This document shows positions 20,601-27,976 of a DNA stretch of 64,000 bases, piece after piece. Origin of the DNA: Mycobacterium sp. (GTDB taxonomy: Bacteria > Actinomycetota > Actinomycetes > Mycobacteriales > Mycobacteriaceae). Position 1 is the first letter of the stretch. Each line of letters starts with the position of its first letter. The notes beneath the pieces were generated by a model. The model was given only the letters and a program-made list of their open reading frames with translations. It did not search any database and was not told the DNA's origin. Location: positions 62,001 through 126,000 of the forward strand of contig JACPVR010000001.1 of the NCBI GenBank assembly GCA_016197405.1, given 5' to 3'. Made by a program: the position numbers and the translations under genes.

Positions 20601-20892
20601 CCGCACCACCGGTGCCGCCGCCGGCGGCGTCGACCACAGGTGCTGCCGTAGCACCGCCCGCGCCGGGCCCTCCACCGCCCAGAATCGCGGGCGGCGCCAA
20701 CATGTCAGCGAAGCTCTGCGGCGAGGTTGCCAGTTGCTGGACCATGCCGAGGCAAGGCACGCCCGGGCTCGTCACGAAAGACGGATCGGCTGCAGCAACC
20801 GGCGAAACCGCAGGCGAAAGGGTCAGCACCGTGCCGAAGACCCCCGCGGTCATCAACGCGATCGCGGCTGAACGGTTCTTCCTGGTTGCCAT
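17644..20892 (-). CDS. Secreted giant Gly/Ala-rich repeat protein with P-V-x-D-A-A motif repeats
   Basis: This 1082-residue protein has a Sec signal (MATRKNRSAAIALMTAG, cleavage after about PVAAA), a short ordered head with a Cys (SPGVPCLGMVQQL), about 900 residues made largely of Gly and Ala, and a non-repetitive tail (about 90 residues; AAPVWGAMAPVTGIAAPLM, PQDLLCAGTGWS). Within the low-complexity part a unit like A-P-[VI]-[VIA]-D-[AN]-A-[GA] recurs about 20 times, at irregular spacing between GGAGAGG runs. There is no PE or PPE domain, so it is not PE_PGRS. One Cys in the head and one in the tail could pair. ATG 20892 is best placed after AAGAGG; a second ATG lies two codons upstream. It is probably a cell-surface or secreted structural protein. 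Function unknown. Confidence 0.85.
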   Translation of the reverse strand: MATRKNRSAAIALMTAGVFGTVLTLSPAVSPVAAADPSFVTSPGVPCLGMVQQLATSPQSFADMLAPPAILGGGGPGAGGATAAPVVDAAGGGTGGAGGAGAGGAGGAGAGGAGAGGAGGSGGAAALEAGGAGGAGGAGAGGGAGGAGAGGAGGAGGGAGGAGGGTGGGGGGAGGAGLPVIDAAGVPGAIPGAAGIPGGGGIPAGIPAGIPVGQAAPIAQASGVPAGQAAGEGAPVVDNAGAAHGGPGAGGSGAGGPGAGGSGAGGPGIEGAAIQDNAGAAGEAAPIVDNAGAGAAGAGADAAAVADAAAAAGAGGAGAGGAGGAGAGGAGGAGGAGAGAGGAGAGGAGAGAGGAGAGGAGAGGAGAGDAGAGAGGAGGAGGGDAGAGGAGGGAGTGGGAGGGDVAAVADAAGGGAGGAGGGGGATGGGSAGGGAEGQAAVETGASGGGAANAGGGAGVAGQSAGAVTDMANAVAGGGGGGGGGLGAVAGGLGALGGGGAGGGGAAGGGGAGAGGGGAGAAAPVVEAAAAPAVEANAAGSGEGAGTGGGSGTGGGSGNAGGEVAPVVDAAGTGSGGAGGEGAGGGGAGGEGTGGVAGEAAPVVDAAAGGDAAGGGAGGAGAGAGGAGGAGGAGGAGAGGAGGGGAGAGGAGAGGGGGAGAGSAGVAGLPVLDAAGAPIADAAGAPIVDAAAAPVADAAAAPIAGAPIADAAGAPIADAAGAPIGAPEAAPAADAAAAAGGGEGGAVGGGSGVGELGAATAAAPVADAAAAPAVAAAAPVAAEGGAVAGGLGAGELGAAPVAAPVLDAAAGGVGAPAAVAAPVVDAAAGIGGTGGAGGAGGGGGAGGAGGGGAGGAGAGGAGAGGAGGAGAGGAGGAGTGGAGAGQVIDAAATGVGAGSGGGGGAAGGGGTGAGTGGGGAGGASAGAGGGGGTGGGGTGAGTGGGGTGGAGTGGGGAATAGGAGTGTGGGAGAGTGGGAGAGGGAGGGGGGGLLAPMGAFAAPVWGAMAPVTGIAAPLMATGASMLAPGAVGIPTIPGLPIPMPTTVSMPQDLLCAGTGWSATDPAAGPDAAPHAPEARRGDW
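19791..19892. repeat. Tandem 36-bp repeat inside the Gly/Ala-rich gene
   Basis: Three head-to-tail copies occur, of 30, 36 and 36 bp, beginning CGCGCCCGCTCCACCGGCAC on the plus strand. The first copy lacks one 6-bp CACCAG step. They are nearly identical at DNA level, which points to recent slippage or unequal exchange, whereas the rest of the low-complexity region has more diverged repeats. Confidence 0.75.
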
Positions 20893-21243
20893 GCCCATCC
20901 TCTTGTTGCTGCAGTCGAACGAATGAGGCGAACGTATCGGCGTAGCTGTTTTTGCCCTGACGTCAAAACTCGCGTTTATGCAATCGTTGCGAATGCGAGC
21001 CGCTCCGGTAACACCGGTGTTTCGTGGCATTTCGGCGATAGCTGGGCCCGCTGCGGGACGGAGTCGTTACCGTTGCGAAACAGTTTGCCGTCAGGTGCGA
21101 CACTGCCAACTGGCAAACCCACGGCGGCGCGGACCGGCTACGCCGCCCACACCTGTCACGGCAAACCCGATGAACGGCTCAAAACACGTGTCTCGAAGGT
21201 ATTGCCACACAGCAGGATCCGCCGTGCCGGCAATCGACGAAGG
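20893..21243. other. Intergenic region upstream of the Gly/Ala-rich gene
   Basis: These 351 bp contain no convincing gene. They hold a perfect 12-bp palindrome AACACCGGTGTT (21010-21021) and TGCCA-AC-TGGCA (21104-21115), either of which could be a regulator site. I could not fix a promoter with good -35 and -10 spacing on the minus strand. Confidence 0.4.
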
Positions 21244-21807
21244 CTAGATGCCGGTCCAGGCGGAATCGATCATTGCCGCCACATTGATCGCTTGGGCTTC
21301 TTTGGATTCGGGGGCGTCGATCTGATCGGCGACGTGCTGGGCGGTGAAGCGGCGAATCTCGGCATCCACACCGCCGATCACCCGCAGAACCTCGCCACGG
21401 ATCGACTTCGACGACACATGCACGCTGATATCGGTCGGTCGCGGTTTGGCGACGTCGAGGATGAGCACCAATGGCTCGGCAGCGCGTGCCGTGGCACGCA
21501 GCGCCACCTCGCCGTCGACGTTGAACCGCTGTTTGTCCACTCGCAGATCGACCAGCAGGTCGATGACCAGCGGAATCCGGATGTCGAACGTGATGGTCTC
21601 CCCCAGCCGACGGATCGCCCGCGGGTCGCCGATGCTGACCCGAGCGCTGACCCGGGCGATTCGCCCCGGACCTTGCGCCATCGGGCCCATCTCGAACTGG
21701 TCACCGGCGATATCGGCGAATGCGGCGGCGACACGCTCCTCGGTCACCGCAAGCTCGAAGAAACGCCGTCCCCATTCCTCGTATGTCACGTAGTCGTGGG
21801 AGTCCAT
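21244..21807 (-). CDS. Conserved hypothetical protein, beta-rich central domain
   Basis: This is a 187-residue cytosolic-looking protein that I do not recognise. The N-terminal part is helical and acidic (YEEWGRRFFELAVTEERVAAAFADIAG). A central stretch alternates hydrophobic and polar residues as in a beta barrel or sandwich (IARVSARVSIGDPRAI, ITFDIRIPLVIDLLVDLRVD, RFNVDGEVALRATA, LVLILDVAKPRPTDISVHVSS). The C-terminus is helical. No signal peptide or TM helix. The ATG start at 21807 is followed by a regular coding pattern to the stop. Lipid or small-molecule binding is a guess from the fold pattern only. Confidence 0.75.
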   Translation of the reverse strand: MDSHDYVTYEEWGRRFFELAVTEERVAAAFADIAGDQFEMGPMAQGPGRIARVSARVSIGDPRAIRRLGETITFDIRIPLVIDLLVDLRVDKQRFNVDGEVALRATARAAEPLVLILDVAKPRPTDISVHVSSKSIRGEVLRVIGGVDAEIRRFTAQHVADQIDAPESKEAQAINVAAMIDSAWTGI

Positions 21808-22137
21808 AGTCCTGTCACCGTCTCACGTCTACCCACGGCAGTCCGTCATTACGCGCCGAACCAGTGTCGAGCACACTGGTCGGGTGCGCGCCGACAGCAC
21901 CGCCTCGCCTTTTGCCTCATTGTCACGCCGGTGGCCACGACGCCGCGGACCGGCCCAGTCCGAGGCGGCGCTCCGGATCGCGCCGGACCCGAACGGGCCG
22001 ATCCCGCCGATGCGGGGCCCTTGCCTTCGGCGGCCGAGATGGCGCCCACCCATCCATATGGAAATCATTGCCACGGAATGCCTTTCGTCGACGAGAGCCG
22101 AAATACCCACGCAAGAAAGACAATCGGAGGATTGTTG
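21808..22137. other. Divergent intergenic region with an inverted repeat
   Basis: A 330-bp gap lies between divergent genes. ACCAGTGT-CGAGC-ACACTGGT (21860-21880) is a perfect 8-bp inverted repeat 52 bp from the start of the minus-strand gene and a candidate operator. The rest contains short open frames without ribosome sites, which I do not accept as genes. Confidence 0.45.
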
Positions 22138-22542
22138 ATGAGCACCGCCTCTTTCACCATGCCGCTGCGGGTCCGCTACGTCGAATGCGATATGCAAGAC
22201 CGGGTCTTCAACGCCCACTACCTGACCTGGGTCGACATGGCGCACACCGATGCCCTCGGTGAACTCACCGCGGGATACCAGACCCTGACCCGAGCGGGCA
22301 TCGACCTGGTGGTCGCAGCGGCTCAGCTCCAGTTTCGCGCGCCCGCACGGTTCGACGACCGGCTGGTGGTCACGACCACCATTCATAGCCCCGGGACGAC
22401 GTCCCTACGAAGCGATTTCGTGATCGCCCGAGACGACACCGTGCTCGCCGAAGTAGTCATGACGCACGTGTGCGTCGACGCCATCAGCTATCAGAAGCAA
22501 CCCTGGCCGGACTGGCTGCGGGCACAGCTACCCCGTCCCTAG
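22138..22542 (+). CDS. Acyl-CoA thioesterase, hotdog fold (4-hydroxybenzoyl-CoA thioesterase-like)
   Basis: This 134-residue single-hotdog protein has the 4HBT-type signature: VRYVECDMQDRVFNAHYLTWVDMAH (about residues 12-36), where the Asp, the aromatic and the Tyr of HYL line the active site, and VVAAAQLQFRAPARFDDRLVV. It hydrolyses acyl- or aroyl-CoA thioesters; the substrate is not set by sequence. The start is ATG with GGAGGA 6 nt upstream. Its stop codon shares a CTAG with the stop of the convergent 2-hydroxyacid dehydrogenase. Confidence 0.87.
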   Translation: MSTASFTMPLRVRYVECDMQDRVFNAHYLTWVDMAHTDALGELTAGYQTLTRAGIDLVVAAAQLQFRAPARFDDRLVVTTTIHSPGTTSLRSDFVIARDDTVLAEVVMTHVCVDAISYQKQPWPDWLRAQLPRP

Positions 22543-23471
22543 CCACTGCGGTCCATCCACTCCGCGATGGCCCTCACCGCATCGCCGAAGAAAATGCGGT
22601 ACGGCCGGTCGGCGACGTAGCCGATATGCGGTGTCAGCACGGCATTCTCGAGTGTGCGCAGCGGGTGCTCGGGCGGCAGCGGCTCGGTGTCGAAGACGTC
22701 GAGTCCCGCTCCGGCAATGGTGTGGTTGCGTAACGCGTCGACCAAGGCCCGTTCGTCGACGAGCGGCCCGCGCGAGGTGTTGACCACGTACGCCTCCGGC
22801 TTCATCGCGGCCAGTTCGGCCGCACCGACGATCCCCCGTGACCGCTCGCTGAGCCTCAGATGGATCGTCAGTACATCGGCGGTGCGGAAAAACGTCTCGC
22901 GGTCAACGTAGACGGCGCCGAACTCGGCTGCCGCCTGCGGTGTCAGATTTTGACTCCAGGCGATCACCGTCATCCCGAACGCCGTGCCGATACGTGCCAC
23001 CCGGCCCCCGATGCGCCCCAGACCGAGGACCGCGAGAACCTTGCCCGAAAGCTCGCGACCGACCGACACCTGCCAGCCACCGTTGCGCACCGAGGCGATC
23101 TGCGCGGGTAGCTCCCGTACGACCGAAAGGATGAGCGCCCAGGTCAATTCGACCGTGGAGTCCACCGTTCCGCCGGTCGTACCCACATGGATTCCGCAGT
23201 CGGCCGCGGCCTCCATGTCGATGGCGGCGTTGAACGGGCCGGTCGAGGCGATCATCTTCAACCGGGGCAGCCGCTCCAGGACCGAGCGCGGCAACGGTGT
23301 GCGCTCGCGCATGACGAACACCACGTCGAACGGTTGCAGCCGCCGCACCAGCTCGTCGGGGTCGCCGATGTGTTCGGTGAAAACCGTGATGGCGGCGCGG
23401 TGCGCGACCGGTGACCAGTCGGCCATCCTCAGCGCCACGTCCTGGTAGTCGTCGAGGATCGCCACCTGCAC
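22539..23471 (-). CDS. D-isomer-specific 2-hydroxyacid dehydrogenase
   Basis: This 310-residue NAD-dependent dehydrogenase has the nucleotide motif VLGLGRIGGRVARIG (about residues 149-163) and the catalytic set: Arg in NTSRGPLVDE, Glu in DVFDTEPLP, His in LTPHIGYV. It reduces a 2-oxo acid or oxidises a D-2-hydroxy acid; phosphoglycerate-, glyoxylate- or formate-type substrates are all possible. No ACT or C-terminal regulatory domain follows, so it is not SerA. It starts at GTG 23471. No operon partner. Confidence 0.9.
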   Translation of the reverse strand: MQVAILDDYQDVALRMADWSPVAHRAAITVFTEHIGDPDELVRRLQPFDVVFVMRERTPLPRSVLERLPRLKMIASTGPFNAAIDMEAAADCGIHVGTTGGTVDSTVELTWALILSVVRELPAQIASVRNGGWQVSVGRELSGKVLAVLGLGRIGGRVARIGTAFGMTVIAWSQNLTPQAAAEFGAVYVDRETFFRTADVLTIHLRLSERSRGIVGAAELAAMKPEAYVVNTSRGPLVDERALVDALRNHTIAGAGLDVFDTEPLPPEHPLRTLENAVLTPHIGYVADRPYRIFFGDAVRAIAEWMDRSG

Positions 23472-23583
23472 GCTGCCACTGTCTCATCGCCGGCACCGGT
23501 GTGCACAGTGTTCGGGCCGACGTCACGATCTTTCGATTCGCTCCCGGCACGGCGTCCGCGCCCGCGCAGTAGGGTTCCCCAGC

Positions 23584-24630
23584 ATGGGCCACGATCACGA
23601 CCATCATCCGAACCGGGACCTGCCGCCGGGCATGGTCGAGCAGCTGGAGATCGCGTATTCGGGAATGGTGTCGTTCGGGCACCGCCCGTTCCTGACCGAG
23701 CCGGAACAACTCGAATCGTGGGCGCCCGATGTCGCCATCGTCGGCGCGCCCTTCGATGTCGCCACCACCAACCGTCCCGGGGCCCGATTCGGACCGCGGG
23801 CCATTCGGGCCACCGCCTATGAGCCCGGGACGTATCACCTCGACCTGGGGCTGGAGATCTTCGACTGGCTCGAGGTCGTCGACTACGGCGACGCGTACTG
23901 TCCGCACGGCCAAACCGAGGTGTCGCACAACAACATCCGCGAGCGCGTACACGCGATCGCCTCGCGCGGCATCGTCCCCGTCGTACTTGGCGGCGACCAT
24001 TCGATCACCTGGCCCTCGGCCACCGCGGTGGCCGACGTGCACGGCTACGGCAATGTCGGCATCGTGCATTTCGATGCGCACGCCGACACCGCCGACATCA
24101 TCGAAGGCAATCTCGCCAGCCATGGCACTCCGATGCGCCGCCTCATCGAATCCGGCGCGGTGCCGGGCACCCACTTCGTCCAGGTCGGCCTGCGCGGATA
24201 CTGGCCGCCGCAGGACACCTTCGAGTGGATGCAGGAACAGGGCATGGTGTGGCACACCATGCAGGAGATCTGGGAACGCGGGTTCAAGGCGGTGATGGCC
24301 GACGCGGTATCCGAGGCGCTGGCCAAGGCCGACAAGTTGTACCTGTCGGTGGATATCGACGTCCTCGACCCGGCGCACGCACCGGGTACGGGCACCCCCG
24401 AGCCCGGCGGTATCACCAGCGTCGACCTGCTGCGCATGGTGCGGCAGCTCTGCTACGAACACGATGTGGCCGGTGTCGACGTCGTGGAGGTGGCTCCGGC
24501 GTACGACCACGCCGAGCTGACCGTCAACGCCGCGCACCGGGTGGTCTTCGAGGCGCTGGCCGGGATGGCGGCACGACGCAGAGATGCGGCCGGGGAGAAG
24601 GCCGGACCACCGTCGCCGCAGGCGAGATGA
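23584..24630 (+). CDS. speB: Agmatinase/ureohydrolase family enzyme
   Basis: This 348-residue ureohydrolase keeps all metal motifs: GGDHS (about 136-140), DAHAD (about 163-167) and SVDIDVLDPAHAPGTGTPEPGG (about 255-276), which bind two Mn ions. The PGTGTPEPGG form fits agmatinases and guanidinobutyrases. It would hydrolyse agmatine to putrescine and urea, or a related guanidino compound. The N-terminus is His-rich (MGHDHDHHPNRD), perhaps helping metal loading. A 9-bp inverted repeat overlaps its end and fits a terminator. Independent transcription is likely. Confidence 0.9.
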   Translation: MGHDHDHHPNRDLPPGMVEQLEIAYSGMVSFGHRPFLTEPEQLESWAPDVAIVGAPFDVATTNRPGARFGPRAIRATAYEPGTYHLDLGLEIFDWLEVVDYGDAYCPHGQTEVSHNNIRERVHAIASRGIVPVVLGGDHSITWPSATAVADVHGYGNVGIVHFDAHADTADIIEGNLASHGTPMRRLIESGAVPGTHFVQVGLRGYWPPQDTFEWMQEQGMVWHTMQEIWERGFKAVMADAVSEALAKADKLYLSVDIDVLDPAHAPGTGTPEPGGITSVDLLRMVRQLCYEHDVAGVDVVEVAPAYDHAELTVNAAHRVVFEALAGMAARRRDAAGEKAGPPSPQAR

Positions 24631-24639
24631 CCGGCCTTC
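24597..24639 (+). terminator. Hairpin terminator at the end of the agmatinase gene
   Basis: GAAGGCCGG (24597-24605) and CCGGCCTTC (24631-24639) form perfect 9-bp arms with a 25-nt loop that contains the stop codon. No U-tract follows. Confidence 0.4.
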
Positions 24640-24648
24640 GCTAATTGC

Positions 24649-24662
24649 TGGACATGTGTCCA
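24649..24662. promoter_or_regulatory. Palindrome TGGACA-TG-TGTCCA, candidate regulator site
   Basis: Perfect 6-bp arms with a 2-bp centre, upstream of fprB. The same GGACA-NN-TGTCC core occurs at 24770-24781 and, in longer form, at 61956-61975. Confidence 0.5.
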
Positions 24663-24731
24663 ACGGGACTCGGTCCGATTCCGGCCAGCGGAACCGGCCT
24701 TTTCCAGCGCGAATTCTCGTCGAACGCCGGT

Positions 24732-24781
24732 TTGAGCCGTCGGTGAACAGTCTCTATAGTTAACCAACCGGACAGCTGTCC
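24732..24781 (+). promoter_or_regulatory. fprB promoter with overlapping GGACAGCTGTCC operator
   Basis: TTGAGC (24732-24737), a 17-bp spacer and TATAGT (24755-24760) form a good sigma-A promoter. The expected start site, about 24767-24768, falls at the left edge of the perfect 12-bp palindrome GGACAGCTGTCC (24770-24781), so a bound protein would block initiation. Together with the palindrome at 24649-24662 this gives two operator copies about 120 bp apart. Confidence 0.6.
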
Positions 24782-24809
24782 AGGTTCGGTGCTTCATCGA
24801 GGAGGGGCC

Positions 24810-26414
24810 ATGGCGTACGTCATCACGCAGAACTGCTGCAAGGACGCCAGCTGCGTACCGGTATGCCCGGTGGACTGCATCCGGCCGACCGGTGCCGCAG
24901 GCGAGTTCACCGGAACCGAAATGCTCTACATAGACCCTGAGGCCTGCATCGATTGTGGCGCCTGCATGGAGGAATGCCCCGTCGAGGCGATCTACTACGA
25001 GGACGATCTGCCCGACCAGCTGAGCCGGTTCAAGGACATCAACGCCGCATACTTCGCACAGCATCCCCTCGAACCGCTGAACATCGGCCATCCCCGCAAG
25101 CACAAGCCCGTCGAAGCCGGCGCGCTGCGCGTCGCCATCGTCGGAGCCGGGCCGGCCGCCTGTTACGCCGCGCTGGAGTTGCTCGAAGTCGACGGTGTGC
25201 AGGTCGACCTGTTCGAGCGGCTGCCCACCCCATTCGGACTGATCCGGTCCGGCGTCGCACCCGATCACCAGCACACCAAATCGGTGGTGAAGTTGTTCGA
25301 GCGGGCTTTCACCCACAAACGTTTCGGCTGCCACCTCAACATCGAGATCGGTGAGAATTTCTCCCACGCCGACCTGCTCGCCCACCACCACGCCGTCATC
25401 TACGCCGTCGGCGCATCCGACAGCCGGCAGCTCGGAATACCCGGCCAGGATCTGGTCGGCAGTCACGCGGCGGCCGAATTCGTCGGCTGGTACAACGGAC
25501 ATCCCGACCATGCCGCGCGCGATTTCGACCTGACCGGCGAGCGAGCGGTGATCGTCGGCAACGGTAACGTCGCCCTGGACGTCGCACGGGTTCTGTTGAT
25601 GTCACCCGACGAACTGGCGCAGACCGACATCGCCCAGCATGCGCTGGAAGCTCTCTCGCACAGCAATATTCGCGAGGTCGTCATCGTGGCCCGGCGCGGA
25701 CCGCGGTCCGCGGCATTCTCGGCCGGGGAATACCTGGCACTGGGCCACCTCGACGGGGTGGACGTCGTCATCGAGGGTGGCGACGCCGCACCGGATCCGG
25801 ACGACGATGTCGAGACCACGCTGAAACTCGAACTCACCCGCGCCTACGCGCAGCGCACCCCCACACCAGGTAACAAGCGCATCGTGTTCCGCTTCTCGAC
25901 CACGCCCGTCGCGGTGCTCGGCAGCGATCGCGTGCAGGCGCTGCAGGTTTGCGACAGCGACACCGAGGAGACCGCCGAGATCGGTACCTCCCTGCTGCTG
26001 CGGTCCATCGGATACCAGGGAGTCCCGTTGCAGGGCTTGGAATTCGACAATGCGCTGGGCCGCATCCCCAACGAGGACGGCCGGGTGCTGGGCGCGGACG
26101 GCGCACCGGTACCCGGGGTGTACGTCACCGGCTGGATCAAGCGCGGGCCTCGCGGCGTCATCGGGACCAACCGCACCTGCGCCGAGGAGACGGTCACCAA
26201 GCTGTTCGAGGACTTCGACGCCGGCGCACTGACCAAGGACGTCGGCGATCGCGAGAGCCTGCGCGCGCTGTTGACCGAACGCGGCCTGTCCCCCGTCGAC
26301 TGGACCGGCTGGCGCGATATCGACTCGGCCGAACGACAGCGGGGACGCGACCTGTCGCGACCACGTGTCAAGTTCGTCGAGATCGACGAAATGCTTTCCG
26401 CTATCGGTAAATAA
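24810..26414 (+). CDS. fprB: Ferredoxin-fused ferredoxin-NADP reductase FprB
   Basis: This 534-residue protein has an N-terminal ferredoxin domain with two Fe-S clusters (CCKDASCVPVCPVDC and CIDCGACMEECPVE, residues about 9-55) fused to an adrenodoxin-reductase-like domain: FAD motif VAIVGAGPAACYAALE (about 109-124), NADP motif VIVGNGNVALDVARVL (about 246-261), and GWIKRGPRGVIGTNR near 440. It moves electrons between NADPH and ferredoxin, as for M. tuberculosis FprB, and can supply P450s or other Fe-S enzymes. ATG 24810 has GAGGAGG just upstream; an earlier ATG at 24789 would add seven residues. Confidence 0.93.
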   Translation: MAYVITQNCCKDASCVPVCPVDCIRPTGAAGEFTGTEMLYIDPEACIDCGACMEECPVEAIYYEDDLPDQLSRFKDINAAYFAQHPLEPLNIGHPRKHKPVEAGALRVAIVGAGPAACYAALELLEVDGVQVDLFERLPTPFGLIRSGVAPDHQHTKSVVKLFERAFTHKRFGCHLNIEIGENFSHADLLAHHHAVIYAVGASDSRQLGIPGQDLVGSHAAAEFVGWYNGHPDHAARDFDLTGERAVIVGNGNVALDVARVLLMSPDELAQTDIAQHALEALSHSNIREVVIVARRGPRSAAFSAGEYLALGHLDGVDVVIEGGDAAPDPDDDVETTLKLELTRAYAQRTPTPGNKRIVFRFSTTPVAVLGSDRVQALQVCDSDTEETAEIGTSLLLRSIGYQGVPLQGLEFDNALGRIPNEDGRVLGADGAPVPGVYVTGWIKRGPRGVIGTNRTCAEETVTKLFEDFDAGALTKDVGDRESLRALLTERGLSPVDWTGWRDIDSAERQRGRDLSRPRVKFVEIDEMLSAIGK

Positions 26415-26417
26415 CCA

Positions 26418-27833
26418 TCACTGCGCGCGTCGCCGCCACCGGCGCCAACCACCGTAGAGCAGCGCGGCGACCGCGAAGTTGACGAAGTAGGCGATATCGG
26501 CGCCGTGCCAGGCCTGCGCGACAACGCCCTGGATCAACGTGGTGTTCATGAAGGGCATCGCCGCCCCGTAGGACACGACGAAAACCGTGACGGCGGCGAT
26601 CGCATCCCGGCGGTCGGTGCGCTCCAGCGCGGGATTGATACTGCGCCGGCCGCCGACGCGCAGCTTCCAGTCGATCACCACGATCGCCACAAACGCCGGT
26701 ATCCAGTACCCCACCAGCAGCAGCACATCGGTGAACCGCGACGCGGTGTCGCTGGCATGCAGCCACATGATGAGGCTGAACGCCAGCACGGTGACCACCA
26801 GTGCCGAGAACGGCCGCCGGACCCGCACACCCATGGTCTGCAGGGCCAGTGAACCGCTGTAGTCGTTCATGGCGCTGGACCCGACCGAGGCCAGCGCAAC
26901 GGCCAGTAGCGCCACGACACCGAGAACGCCGCCGCCCATCACACCCTGCACACCCTGCGCAGTCTGATCGGCGAGCAGATCGGCGCCGGCAATGCCGATG
27001 CCCTGCACGAACAGGTACGCCGAGGCCAGTCCGGCGAAACTGAACACGAAGACCCGCGGCGGCGGGGACTGGGCGGGCAGATACCGGCTGAAATCGGCCG
27101 CGTAGCTGGCCCAGGAGATGGCCAGACTGAAGGCGATGGTCACCTCGAGAACGAAAGCGCCTGCCAGATCCGCCCCGGCGACAGTGGGTGCGGTGACCAC
27201 CTGATGGCCGTTGATCAGCTTGACGGCCAGCAGCACGAACGTCGCGAGTAACACCACGGTCAGCACGGCCTGCACCCGGTGGATCAGTTCGTAGCCGAAG
27301 AAACCGACGGCGCCCTGCAGCGCGAGCACGATCAGCACACCGGCCCAGAACGGGATACCGAACAACAACGCCAGCGCCTCGCCGCCGAACAACCCGACAA
27401 GCCCGTCCCAGGCGATCGAGGACAGCCACTGCAACGCCGCGGGCACCACCACCGCATCGCCGAAAGCCATTCGGGAATTCGGCAGCTGGGCCGTGCCGGT
27501 GCGCGGGCCCCAGGTGCACAGGTACGCCACGACCAGCGAGCCGAGCACCGTTCCGATCGTCATCGCCAGCAGTCCGAGCCAGAACCCCAGACCCAGCACG
27601 ACGGCCAGCGTCCCGGTGAAAACGCCCGTCATCGTGACCTGCGGCGCGAACCACACCGTGAACATCCGGCCCGGGCGCCCGTAACGCTGATCCTCGGGGA
27701 TGGGCGCAATTCCGTGGGTCTCGACCGAGAGGTCACCCGCGGCACTGGGCCGGTGGCCGCTGAACGCGTCGGCGGTCAGATGGGATTCAAGACTCACAGG
27801 GTCTCCTGCCGGCTCAGCGGTGTGGGTCCCCAT
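26418..27833 (-). CDS. NCS1 family nucleobase/cation symporter-like permease
   Basis: This 471-residue membrane protein has about 12 TM helices and NCS1 features: a cytosolic start ETHGIAPIPEDQRYGRP, WFAPQVTMTGVFTGTLAV in helix 1, an LQWLSSIAWDGLVGLFGGEAL block, and SWASYAADFSRYLP before the middle helices. Members import cytosine, uracil, hydantoins or thiamine-type compounds by H+ or Na+ symport. The substrate here is not determined, and it is not next to the URC operon. It converges with fprB, 3 bp apart. The start is ATG 27833. Confidence 0.88.
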   Translation of the reverse strand: MGTHTAEPAGDPVSLESHLTADAFSGHRPSAAGDLSVETHGIAPIPEDQRYGRPGRMFTVWFAPQVTMTGVFTGTLAVVLGLGFWLGLLAMTIGTVLGSLVVAYLCTWGPRTGTAQLPNSRMAFGDAVVVPAALQWLSSIAWDGLVGLFGGEALALLFGIPFWAGVLIVLALQGAVGFFGYELIHRVQAVLTVVLLATFVLLAVKLINGHQVVTAPTVAGADLAGAFVLEVTIAFSLAISWASYAADFSRYLPAQSPPPRVFVFSFAGLASAYLFVQGIGIAGADLLADQTAQGVQGVMGGGVLGVVALLAVALASVGSSAMNDYSGSLALQTMGVRVRRPFSALVVTVLAFSLIMWLHASDTASRFTDVLLLVGYWIPAFVAIVVIDWKLRVGGRRSINPALERTDRRDAIAAVTVFVVSYGAAMPFMNTTLIQGVVAQAWHGADIAYFVNFAVAALLYGGWRRWRRRAQ

Positions 27834-27976
27834 TCGACCACGGCGGGTTCATCCGATCGGACCCCGGTTGACCGGCGTGAAAGCCCAGGCCGGGGCGTCG
27901 AGCCCGGTGGACGGCGGGTCGGCATCGGGTAGCGGGGGTGTTTAGCGGTCCCCCGGGCCCGGGAAGGTGAGCATTG

